A DNA stretch of 12,610 bases from positions 1 to 12,610 of the forward strand of contig UQQA01000075.1 in assembly GCA_900543105.1 (NCBI GenBank), read 5' to 3'. Source of the stretch: an uncultured Ruminococcus sp. Lineage in GTDB: Bacteria > Bacillota > Clostridia > Oscillospirales > Ruminococcaceae. The notes under the pieces were generated by a model. It searched no databases. It worked only from the letters and a program-made list of their open reading frames with translations, and had not been told where the DNA came from. Shown piece after piece: positions 1 through 6,563 of this stretch. Position 1 is the first letter of the stretch. Every line of letters starts with the position of its first letter. The position numbers and the translations under genes are program-made.

Positions 1-42
1 AATTACTATAAATATACGGATTTATGTTTTTTGATATATATT

Positions 43-48
43 GAGGAG
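43..48 (+). promoter_or_regulatory. Ribosome binding site that fixes a TTG start for the wall hydrolase
   Basis: GAGGAG lies 7 bases before a TTG codon at 56. The same frame is open from a TTG at 41, but that codon sits immediately before this Shine-Dalgarno sequence and has none of its own. Starting at 56 gives a normal signal peptide beginning MKKLRTR, so 56 is preferred. Confidence 0.8.
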
Positions 49-55
49 AATCATC

Positions 56-3000
56 TTGAAAAAATTAAGGACGAGAATACTCGGCGCGGCTCTTGCCGTT
101 GCGCTTGCATTGACAACAAGCTTTGACCTTTCAGCAGCATTGGGAGGAATTACCGCTTTTGCCGAGGAAAATACAGATGAACCTATCGTAATTGCTCCGC
201 AGGAGGATATAAACCGCGATGAAGAACTTCCTGCGTTTGAAGAACCGGTTTATACAGCAATGTTCAGCTTTCCTGCCGAAATGAGGGGCGTTTATGTCAC
301 ACCAACGGTGGATTATGCGGCCGAGAACAGCACCGAAGCCGTCGCAGACGAGGTTGAAACACTGCTCGACAACGCCGAAAGCAGCCGCCTTAACGCTGTT
401 ATCATAAACACTGACTGTAACGGTGAAATGCTTTACAACTGTGACCTCAATGAAACACTCGGCGAGGACGTTATAAGCGCTCTTGTTGACGGTGCGCGCG
501 ATAGGGGAATGTATGTCTATATGAATTTCAGCATAGACGCCGTTCTCACTTCGCTTGAAGATATGACCCTGCAGGAAAAGATAGACTTTTTAGCACTAAG
601 GGTTCATACCTTTACAGTGAAATATCCCGTTGACGGTATAATCCTTGACGGCTACTATTCATCAAAAACGAATCTCAGCCTGCACGACTATGTTGAAAAC
701 GGCTCGGGAATAGGTTTCGACAACTGGCTTCTCGATAACGGTGCTTACGTCTTTGCGCTTGCTTCGGACGCAATTAGAAAGACGAACAATACCGTCCCGG
801 TCGGCATTTCGATAAATGACGTATGGGCAAACTATGAGAACAACGAAAAAGGTTCTGCTACATCTGTAAAGTTTGAAGCCTTAACAGATGGCTATGCCGA
901 TACCGTCGGCTATATACAGAAAGGCTGCGCCGATTTCATTATGCTCAAAGCCGAAGGTTCACGTTCAAGCAGCAGTGAACCGTTCGGCGAAATAACAAAA
1001 TGGTGGAACGATATCGCCGATGAAGCAGGGATACCGCTCTTTGTTCACCATATGAATGAGTATATCTGTACCGATACCGAGGGGTGGGGTTCACCCGATG
1101 AACTCGTCAAGCAGGTCATTGACGCTTCGGAGCTTTCGTCCTATGGCGGAAGTGCATTCGATTCGCTTTCCGCACTCGTAACAAACAGTATGGAGTCAAC
1201 GACCGCCCTCACCAAACATTACGATGATACTATCGACCTTGAGGGACTTAACAGCGAACTTGAAATGACCCTCCCGAAAAAGACCACGTTCAAGACCGAA
1301 GAACCGACCGTTATATTCGCAGGTTCGTTCGACCCGAACTTCCCCGTATATTATCAGGGAAAAGAGATCGTTCTCAACGAAGCAGGAAGATTCTACTTCA
1401 CCGAAGACCTTGATGTCGGCGTGAATACTTTCAAATTCCAGAATAAAGCTAAGGTCATAACATATAAAATTACACGAACCGTGAATATCCTCAAAAGCGT
1501 TTCGCCGTCCGACGGAACGATGTATGTTGACGGCGAATCGACTATCGCAATAAGTGCTATCGCATATAAAGGCTCGGAGATCACAGCGAAGATAAATGGT
1601 AAAAGCATAGCCCTTAAAGAGGTCGAAGGTCAGCTTGATGAGCTTGACCCGAACTCATACTATACTAAATATGTCGGAAGATATACCGCTCCGCAGGGCA
1701 AAAAGGGCGAGGAGATAAACCTTGGCTCTATTGAGTTCTACGGCGTTTATCATACCAAAACAGGCGATATGACCGAATCGAGAACAGGTTCGTCTGTCAT
1801 TGTCAATGCTCTTCCCGAGGTCGCTAACGACTTCACGGGCAGTATTCTTATGGTGAATAATGACAATACTATGGTCTATAACGCCAAGAGTACAGATACC
1901 GCTCCGACCCCGGATATGGCTCGTCTGCCTGCAGGAACTCTCGACTATATCGTAAATACCGTTACATACAGCGGCACTGATTATTATATCACAAATTCAG
2001 GCAAGAGAATCCGCACAAATGCAGTTTCTATCCTCGAAAATAAGCCGCTCGGCACAAATCCTATCTCGGTAAATTCCGTCTATAAGGACGGCACGGATAC
2101 CGTAATAAAGCTGAAAACCTCAGTAAAAATACCGTTTTCCGTAAGCTATAACGGAGTGAACTACTCCGACGGCGACAACGGTTCATACTATATTTCGTCG
2201 TTTGATTCGGACGGAATAACCATAACCTTCAGTTATATCACAAGTATTTCGGCAGGAGATATAACTTTCCCCGAAAGCTCCGTTTTCACCTCGGGAACGT
2301 GGTCTGTAGTTGATACGGGTGATATCAAATCTGCACGTCTGAGCCTTAAATTCCGTCAGAGCGGCATCTATTCGGGTATCAAAGCAACTTACGACAGCGA
2401 CGATAATCTCACACTCCGTTTCAACGGCTGCCGAAACAGTCTTAACGGAGCAACAATCGTCATTGACCCCGGACATGGCTACACGGGCGGAAACTTCGAC
2501 CCGGGTGCTATCGGTCATATCAAGGAGCAGGAAGCTAACCTTGCTGTAGCAAAATATCTCGAATCTATCCTCACTGCCGAGGGCGCAAACGTTATAAGAC
2601 TTAAAACCGAGAGCGAAAATTACGATACCGATCAGCGAGCTTCAATAGCAAGACAGTATTCACCCGACTTGTTTATTGCCGTTCACTGCAATGCTGCCGC
2701 TAATGAAAAGGCAACGGGTGCGGAGGCTTATTACTTTACACCGTTCTCACAGCCGCTTGCAGATGCGGTTTCCGCTTCAATGGGCAGCTACCTATATAAT
2801 AGTGTAGACAACGGCGGACTTGGCGACAGAGGGGAGAAGTACAACTATTTCTTTGTTACCCAGCAGCAGGAATTCCCGTCAATACTTGTTGAATGCGGCT
2901 TCGTTACGAACTATACCGAAGCAATGGCTCTCGCAAACTCAAAGCATCAAAAGGGCATCGCAAACGCTATTGCCGAGGGAATAAAGAAATATTTCGCAAA

Positions 3001-3187
3001 GTGCAGTTATTCCTGTTTCGGTGAGGGTGTAGGCTCTGTAAGCGGTCAGGAGATACAGCTCCCGACCGAAAGTTCGCAGCCCGAACAGCCGTCCGAATCC
3101 GAGCAGAGTGTCGAAACCACCGCTCCTGCTCCGAGTGAAAACTATGACGAAGATGACCCATACTACCAATATTTCGGCAGACAATAA
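56..3187 (+). CDS. Secreted two-enzyme cell-wall hydrolase: GHL10-like glycosidase domain plus N-acetylmuramoyl-L-alanine amidase (Amidase_3)
   Basis: This is a 1043-residue exported protein starting at TTG 56. Residues 1-36 are a signal peptide (MKKLRTR, hydrophobic core, cleavage likely after AFA). Residues about 75-390 resemble the GHL10/DUF187 TIM-barrel family (YngK, DigH): an opening MRGVYV strand, a LNAVII strand, an acidic DGIILDGYY motif at 193-201, and a late WWNDIADEAGIPLFVHH strand-helix-strand. Residues about 400-790 are beta-rich: two Ig-like stretches, then an SH3-like stretch near 624-660. Residues about 796-990 are a zinc amidase that would cut the MurNAc-L-Ala bond. Its expected ligands H807 (DPGHG), E824 and H877 (AVHCNA) and the catalytic E946 (VECGF) are all present. 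The tail from about 1000 is rich in Pro, Ser and Glu and has no sorting signal. The amidase assignment is firm; the GHL10 assignment rests on fold-level motif similarity. No terminator is evident after the stop. A role in wall remodelling or daughter-cell separation is inferred. Confidence 0.88.
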   Translation: MKKLRTRILGAALAVALALTTSFDLSAALGGITAFAEENTDEPIVIAPQEDINRDEELPAFEEPVYTAMFSFPAEMRGVYVTPTVDYAAENSTEAVADEVETLLDNAESSRLNAVIINTDCNGEMLYNCDLNETLGEDVISALVDGARDRGMYVYMNFSIDAVLTSLEDMTLQEKIDFLALRVHTFTVKYPVDGIILDGYYSSKTNLSLHDYVENGSGIGFDNWLLDNGAYVFALASDAIRKTNNTVPVGISINDVWANYENNEKGSATSVKFEALTDGYADTVGYIQKGCADFIMLKAEGSRSSSSEPFGEITKWWNDIADEAGIPLFVHHMNEYICTDTEGWGSPDELVKQVIDASELSSYGGSAFDSLSALVTNSMESTTALTKHYDDTIDLEGLNSELEMTLPKKTTFKTEEPTVIFAGSFDPNFPVYYQGKEIVLNEAGRFYFTEDLDVGVNTFKFQNKAKVITYKITRTVNILKSVSPSDGTMYVDGESTIAISAIAYKGSEITAKINGKSIALKEVEGQLDELDPNSYYTKYVGRYTAPQGKKGEEINLGSIEFYGVYHTKTGDMTESRTGSSVIVNALPEVANDFTGSILMVNNDNTMVYNAKSTDTAPTPDMARLPAGTLDYIVNTVTYSGTDYYITNSGKRIRTNAVSILENKPLGTNPISVNSVYKDGTDTVIKLKTSVKIPFSVSYNGVNYSDGDNGSYYISSFDSDGITITFSYITSISAGDITFPESSVFTSGTWSVVDTGDIKSARLSLKFRQSGIYSGIKATYDSDDNLTLRFNGCRNSLNGATIVIDPGHGYTGGNFDPGAIGHIKEQEANLAVAKYLESILTAEGANVIRLKTESENYDTDQRASIARQYSPDLFIAVHCNAAANEKATGAEAYYFTPFSQPLADAVSASMGSYLYNSVDNGGLGDRGEKYNYFFVTQQQEFPSILVECGFVTNYTEAMALANSKHQKGIANAIAEGIKKYFAKCSYSCFGEGVGSVSGQEIQLPTESSQPEQPSESEQSVETTAPAPSENYDEDDPYYQYFGRQ

Positions 3188-3247
3188 GTTTGTGCAAAAT
3201 GACTATAAACCGACTGTTTCAATTATGATTTTTTGAACTCGGATAGG
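3188..3247. other. Intergenic gap with no recognisable terminator
   Basis: This AT-rich stretch follows the hydrolase stop codon. I found no stem longer than 4 bp followed by a T-run, so termination of the upstream gene is unexplained here and may be Rho-dependent or lie further downstream. Confidence 0.4.
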
Positions 3248-3276
3248 TTGACGAATCACACTTTTTATGGTAAAAT
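3248..3276 (+). promoter_or_regulatory. Sigma-A-type promoter with extended -10, upstream of the Fe-ADH-fold gene
   Basis: The -35 element TTGACG (3248-3253) is followed by a 17-base spacer and the -10 element TAAAAT (3271-3276). TGG directly before the -10 supplies the extended TGn motif. Predicted transcription start is near 3283, giving a leader of about 76 bases. Confidence 0.8.
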
Positions 3277-3292
3277 AATATTGATATATTTT

Positions 3293-3338
3293 TAACAATG
3301 AGCAAAAACCATTGTTAGGCTGATCGTCCGCGGTCAGC
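3293..3338 (+). promoter_or_regulatory. Two adjacent hairpins in the 5' leader of the Fe-ADH-fold gene
   Basis: TAACAATG (3293-3300) pairs with CATTGTTA (3310-3317) across a 9-base loop. One base later GCTGATCG (3319-3326) pairs with CGGTCAGC (3331-3338) around a TCCG loop, with one T-G wobble. The second stem ends two bases before the AAAGGA Shine-Dalgarno sequence at 3341-3346. Neither stem is followed by a T-run, so they are not terminators. They could be an mRNA-stabilising or translation-controlling leader, or the first could be a protein-binding operator; the sequence does not decide. Confidence 0.5.
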
Positions 3339-3358
3339 AGAAAGGACAGGTCATTTTT

Positions 3359-4555
3359 ATGCAGTTATTCAATGTTCCTGAAAGAATCTACTTCATGCCG
3401 GGTGCTGTTCAGTATCTTGAAAAGATACCCGAGCTTCACCGAGTTGTTGTTTTCACCGACAAGGAAACTATCGGCGCAGGCATCTATGAGCATCTTAAAT
3501 ATTATCTCGAAAGAAACGAGTGCCATCCCGTTGTTGATGTTTTCTATGACATCGACCGCATCGCTGACCTCGATTCAGTGAATAGGGGAGTAGCTATCCT
3601 CCGCAATTTCAAACCCGATACAATTATTGCACTCGGCGGCGGAAATGTTATCGATACAGCTAAGGCTGCCGAAACAGTTTTCTCCAACCCTGACCTCACT
3701 ATCGAACAGCTTGCCGACAAGTATGCCTGCAATAAGTGCGAAAAGGCAATGAGAATCGTATGTATCCCAACAACTTCGGGTTCGGGTGCAGAGATAACCT
3801 CAACGGCAGTTGTTTTCGGCAAGGACGGAAAGAAGTATCACCTTGTTGACTGCAATATCAAGCCCGATGTTGCTATCGTCGACAGCGAACTTGTTTACGA
3901 AGCAAGCGATGAACTCTCAGCTGCACATGGCTTTGAAGTTCTCGCACACGGAATTGAAGCTTATGTTTCCGTTATGCATTCCGATTATACCGATTCATTC
4001 GCACTTTCAGCTGTAAAAACAGTATTCGATTATCTCCCAAGATCGTGCAGGAACGGCTCTGCCGACCACGAAGCAAGAGAGAAGATGCACAACGCCGCAG
4101 CTATCGCAGGTATGGCTTATGAAAGCACACTCTGCGGACTTAACAGCGCACTTTCTCACAGCGTAAGCTCGGAAACCGGAGTTTCAAAGGGCATCGCAGA
4201 TGCGGTTCTTCTCCCTTATACTATTGAATTCAATGCTGCCGGCAAGGTAAGCGAAGCTTGGCCTAAGTATGGCAGAGAGGGTGCATCCGAAAGATACCGT
4301 CAGATAGCAGCTTACCTCGGACTTGATGCCGAAACACCCGAAAAGGGCGTGAAGAGCCTTGTTTCCGCAGTTAAAAAGCTTGCTGAAGAGATCGGCGTTC
4401 CCACAAACTTTGAATCAGCAGGTACAAGCTTCCTCAACAGCGTTCCGTTTATGGCTGAAAAGGCACTTGAAGACCGAGATATGGCTGGCAACCCAAGAGC
4501 AGCAGTAGCTCCCGAGCTTGAAGAGATCCTTAGAAGCGCATACAGCGGAAAGTAA
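3359..4555 (+). CDS. Iron-containing alcohol dehydrogenase-fold protein with altered metal site
   Basis: The protein is 398 residues, the usual length for the family, and is most like the C-terminal ADH domain of AdhE in its N-terminal half. The nucleotide-binding GGGN at 93-96 followed by VIDTAK, and the IPTTSGSGAE motif, identify the Fe-ADH (PF00465) fold and predict NAD(P)H binding. The metal site is unusual. The family signature GxDALxHAxExY reads GFEVLAHGIEAY, putting E193 where Asp is expected and keeping H197. The later HxxxH and PHG ligands are S263 and K277, while H267 is kept. By family knowledge, three of the four usual ligands are therefore changed, so iron-dependent alcohol oxidation is doubtful; metal-independent reduction, another metal geometry, or a non-catalytic role are alternatives. 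Start ATG 3359 has AAAGGA at 3341 (12 bases away) or AGGT at 3348 (7 bases away). It is a single-gene unit with its own promoter and terminator. Codon use is biased (AAG for Lys, CTC/CTT for Leu), suggesting good expression. The substrate cannot be named. Confidence 0.85.
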   Translation: MQLFNVPERIYFMPGAVQYLEKIPELHRVVVFTDKETIGAGIYEHLKYYLERNECHPVVDVFYDIDRIADLDSVNRGVAILRNFKPDTIIALGGGNVIDTAKAAETVFSNPDLTIEQLADKYACNKCEKAMRIVCIPTTSGSGAEITSTAVVFGKDGKKYHLVDCNIKPDVAIVDSELVYEASDELSAAHGFEVLAHGIEAYVSVMHSDYTDSFALSAVKTVFDYLPRSCRNGSADHEAREKMHNAAAIAGMAYESTLCGLNSALSHSVSSETGVSKGIADAVLLPYTIEFNAAGKVSEAWPKYGREGASERYRQIAAYLGLDAETPEKGVKSLVSAVKKLAEEIGVPTNFESAGTSFLNSVPFMAEKALEDRDMAGNPRAAVAPELEEILRSAYSGK

Positions 4556-4576
4556 TTTCTTTTATCAAAAAAATGA

Positions 4577-4606
4577 GCGGTGTCCGTTTTCGGATACCGC
4601 TTTTTT
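4577..4606 (+). terminator. Rho-independent terminator of the Fe-ADH-fold gene
   Basis: GCGGTGTCCG (4577-4586) pairs with CGGATACCGC (4591-4600) over a TTTT loop: ten pairs, one of them G-T. Six T residues follow at 4601-4606. An A-run at 4567-4573 precedes the stem, so it could also stop transcripts coming from the opposite strand. Confidence 0.9.
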
Positions 4607-4624
4607 GTATTTTTGAGTAGATAT

Positions 4625-4656
4625 AAAAACAGCCGCATAGTTTTTCTATGCGGCTG
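4625..4656 (-). terminator. Rho-independent terminator of the foldase lipoprotein gene
   Basis: CAGCCGCATAG (4630-4640) and CTATGCGGCTG (4646-4656) form a perfect 11-bp stem with a five-base loop. Read on the minus strand it begins 3 bases after the stop codon and is followed by five T residues (the A-run at 4625-4629). With the plus-strand terminator at 4577-4606 it separates two convergent genes. Confidence 0.9.
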
Positions 4657-4659
4657 AAA

Positions 4660-5829
4660 TTAGTTGTTGAGGAATTTTTCGATCTTGTAGCGCTTGTAAG
4701 CAGCTTCGTTTAACTCAACGTTCTGTGTTTCTGTCCAGGAATCAACAGTCTGATCGAACTCATCATCCTTAAGCTCGTGTCGAACAACGCTTTCGTTGTC
4801 GCTGTAGTAATTTTCGTCAGCGTAAAGGTCGAGAACCGTTACAACATAGTAAACTTCGTCTTCTTCAACGAGGAAAACATCGCCGACCTTTGACTCAAAA
4901 GCCTTTGTTACGACAGCTTCGGACGGGGAAGTTCCGTCTTTGGAAATAACCGTTTCATTGTCGGTGTAGCTGCTTTCGGTTTCCTCGGCATCTGCTGATT
5001 CATCAGTAGCTCCATCATCGGTGCTTTCGGCAGCATCGGCAGTGAGCTTATCATAATAGTCGCTGTATTCCTTGCTTACAGCTGCAAAATCCTCGCCGCC
5101 CTTGATGCGTTTGATGTAATCTTCAGCCATTTTCTTTATTTCGTCCTTGCCCTCGGACTTGAGAAGATTGCCTTCGCCGTCCTTAAGCTCCATTTTGATG
5201 TAGTTGATGCGCTTGTTGTTTTCATCAAGGTAAGCTCTGATGTCAGCTTCGGAGATCTCGTCCTGACCGCCCTCGGCATAGTAGTAATCGAAGATCTTGT
5301 TCTTCTTGGTCGAGTTGAGCATTATGAGAAGCTGCGAATTTTCGCTTATACCTGCATCTTCGTAATTTGAACCGTAGTATTCCCAGATCGAATCAAGGTA
5401 AACCTTAGTCTTTTCCTTTTCATTGTCCTCGAAAGAAAGTCCCAGCTCGTTAAACTTGTTTTCAACAGCAACGAATTCCTGCATGCTCTTTGTAGCTTCA
5501 TCGTTGATCCAGTCGCGAACAGGCTTGTCCTCGATGATCTTGTCGGTGAAAGCGGTCGTTGTTGTAGCCTCTGTTTCGGAAGCTGTGGTTTCGGCAGCCT
5601 CGGTTGAAGCTGTTGTTTCTTCGTTCTCGTCTGTCGGCTCTGTGAAGTAAGACGCATCGTAGTAAGAGTTCATCTGCATTGCAATGAAAACGCCTGCAGG
5701 AACTTTGTAGCCGTCTATAACAGCGGCATAAGTAGTGTCAGGACCTGCGATATTGTTTCCGCAGGCACCAAGTGATAAAGCCATAGCCGAGCAAAGCGCA
5801 ACGGCGGACATTTTCTTGAAGTTAGCCAT
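4660..5829 (-). CDS. PrsA/parvulin-like peptidyl-prolyl isomerase lipoprotein (probable extracytoplasmic foldase)
   Basis: A lipoprotein of 389 residues: a short KK n-region, a hydrophobic core and a lipobox LGAC with C23 as the lipidated residue. Residues about 34-62 and 97-200 look like the SurA/PrsA-type N-terminal chaperone region. Residues about 205-355 have the parvulin (PpiC) layout: a first strand INYIKMEL, a helix ending GGEDFAAVSKEYSD, then AFESKVGDVFLVEEDEVYYVVTV. Two low-complexity stretches interrupt it, Thr/Glu-rich at about 66-95 and Asp/Glu/Ser-rich at about 263-291. The second replaces the usual GGxLG segment, and the expected active-site His residues in the first and last strands are absent, so it may act as a chaperone rather than an active isomerase. 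Expected role is folding of exported proteins at the outer membrane face. Start at 5829 is chosen because GGAGGT lies 11 bases before it; the alternative ATG at 5838 is only 2 bases from that site. Confidence 0.82.
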   Translation of the reverse strand: MANFKKMSAVALCSAMALSLGACGNNIAGPDTTYAAVIDGYKVPAGVFIAMQMNSYYDASYFTEPTDENEETTASTEAAETTASETEATTTTAFTDKIIEDKPVRDWINDEATKSMQEFVAVENKFNELGLSFEDNEKEKTKVYLDSIWEYYGSNYEDAGISENSQLLIMLNSTKKNKIFDYYYAEGGQDEISEADIRAYLDENNKRINYIKMELKDGEGNLLKSEGKDEIKKMAEDYIKRIKGGEDFAAVSKEYSDYYDKLTADAAESTDDGATDESADAEETESSYTDNETVISKDGTSPSEAVVTKAFESKVGDVFLVEEDEVYYVVTVLDLYADENYYSDNESVVRHELKDDEFDQTVDSWTETQNVELNEAAYKRYKIEKFLNN

Positions 5830-5840
5830 AAATATCATAA

Positions 5841-5846
5841 ACCTCC
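5841..5846 (-). promoter_or_regulatory. Ribosome binding site that decides the lipoprotein start
   Basis: On the minus strand GGAGGT is followed 2 bases later by ATG (5838) and 11 bases later by an in-frame ATG (5829). Two bases is too close for normal initiation, and the downstream start also gives the more typical signal sequence MANFKK. Confidence 0.6.
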
Positions 5847-5873
5847 AATTAATGATTCAACTAAATACATTAT

Positions 5874-5902
5874 ATTATACCATATAAAAAGCGGTTTGTC
5901 CA
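5874..5902 (-). promoter_or_regulatory. Sigma-A-type promoter with extended -10 for the foldase lipoprotein
   Basis: Read on the minus strand, TGGACA (5902-5897) is separated by 17 bases from a consensus TATAAT (5879-5874), with TGG immediately before the -10. It lies between the lipoprotein gene and the acetyltransferase gene, so the lipoprotein can be transcribed on its own. No terminator is seen between the two genes, so read-through from the acetyltransferase promoter is also possible. Confidence 0.85.
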
Positions 5903-5912
5903 GTGCTTTTGC

Positions 5913-6422
5913 TTAATTTTTAAAAAAGAAAACATCAGCAGGCGTTCCGTCCTCATAATCTGCCCTGCAGTCGGGATAAGCTCTGATAAGCTCAAAATTT
6001 CCTCCCGTCAGCTCGTCTATGACCTTGTTCCAAAAGTAAACAGATGCAAGGTTGTGCGGGTGACGCTTCAGCTGCCATTTTCCGTGATGCCTGTCCAGAA
6101 CTTGACGAACCGCTTCACGTCCGACCCCGTTTCTGCGGTATTTATACAGTATAAAGAATTCCGAAAGGCAAAAGTCAGTTTTTCTGCCCTCGACCTCAGG
6201 ATAATCATTTACAAGAACAAACCCTGCAAGCTTTCCGTCAACCTTGATAAAATACGGAAAACGGTTTTCTTCCGTGAAATAACAGTCAAGGTATTCGTAG
6301 CCGAATAAGCCGTCCTCACCGATATCCGTCTTATCCCACTGTGAAAATTCATAAAGATATTTTTCTGTAAGATTGCTTAAAACGTCTTTTCTGTCAGCCG
6401 TGACTTTTACAAGTTCAACCAT
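5913..6422 (-). CDS. GNAT-family N-acetyltransferase
   Basis: The protein is 169 residues, normal for a single-domain GNAT. The acetyl-CoA pyrophosphate-binding motif A is seen as SEFFILYKYRRNGVG, with R96-R97-N98-G99-V100-G101 matching the R/QxxGxG/A signature. The preceding strand KLAGFVLVND (about 64-73) and the WNKVIDELTGGNFELIRAY C-terminal part (motif B region and last strand) fit the fold. By family it transfers an acetyl group from acetyl-CoA to an amine; the acceptor cannot be told from the sequence. The protein is cytosolic, with no signal or membrane segment. The ATG at 6422 follows GGAGGG by 6 bases. It lies 83 bases upstream of the foldase gene on the same strand and is divergent from the giant membrane protein gene. 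Confidence 0.85.
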   Translation of the reverse strand: MVELVKVTADRKDVLSNLTEKYLYEFSQWDKTDIGEDGLFGYEYLDCYFTEENRFPYFIKVDGKLAGFVLVNDYPEVEGRKTDFCLSEFFILYKYRRNGVGREAVRQVLDRHHGKWQLKRHPHNLASVYFWNKVIDELTGGNFELIRAYPDCRADYEDGTPADVFFFKN

Positions 6423-6440
6423 TTTTATCCCTCCGAGTAC

Positions 6441-6469
6441 ATTATAATATAGTATATCGCAAAAGTCAA
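6441..6469 (-). promoter_or_regulatory. Sigma-A-type promoter for the GNAT gene
   Basis: Read on the minus strand, TTGACT (6469-6464), a 17-base spacer and a consensus TATAAT (6446-6441) precede the ribosome binding site. It is back-to-back with the plus-strand promoter at 6494-6522, with 24 bases between the two -35 elements. Confidence 0.85.
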
Positions 6470-6493
6470 GAAAAGGAATTTTTTAATCAACTA

Positions 6494-6522
6494 TTTACTT
6501 ATTTAGAAGTTTATGTTATAAT
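6494..6522 (+). promoter_or_regulatory. Extended -10 promoter for the giant membrane protein gene
   Basis: A weak -35 TTTACT (6494-6499) and a 17-base spacer precede a consensus TATAAT (6517-6522), with TGT directly before it supplying the extended TGn motif. A possible in-frame TTG at 6522 overlaps the -10 itself and would lie upstream of the predicted transcription start near 6529, so it cannot be the start codon from this promoter. Confidence 0.75.
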
Positions 6523-6546
6523 TGATTCAGCATAAATTTTGTCATC

Positions 6547-6553
6547 AGGGGAG
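6547..6553 (+). promoter_or_regulatory. Ribosome binding site that places the start of the giant membrane protein at GTG 6564
   Basis: AGGGGAG precedes GTG 6564 by 10 bases. The nearer in-frame GTG at 6555 is only 1 base away and too close. The start at 6564 puts the first membrane segment at the extreme N-terminus. Confidence 0.6.
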
Positions 6554-6563
6554 AGTGATAAAC

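Noticed and set aside
1..40. Possible -10 TATAAA at 7-12 for the first gene
   Set aside because: The matching -35 would lie outside the window and the region is AT-rich, so no promoter can be supported.
41..55. N-terminal extension of the wall hydrolase beginning at TTG 41
   Set aside because: The codon lies immediately before the GAGGAG ribosome binding site and has no such site of its own; TTG 56 is correctly spaced and begins a normal signal peptide.
3293..3317. Rex (redox repressor) operator before the Fe-ADH-fold gene
   Set aside because: The Rex consensus has TTGTTAA on the left and TTAACAA on the right; here the half-sites are in the reverse order with a longer gap, so the match is not real.
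5884..5909. Possible terminator between the GNAT and foldase genes
   Set aside because: Only a 6-bp AAAAGC/GCTTTT stem with a 12-base loop can be drawn, and it overlaps the -35 of the foldase promoter; too weak to call.
6522..6563. N-terminal extension of the giant membrane protein from TTG 6522
   Set aside because: The TTG overlaps the -10 TATAAT and precedes the predicted transcription start; the AGGGGAG site supports GTG 6564.
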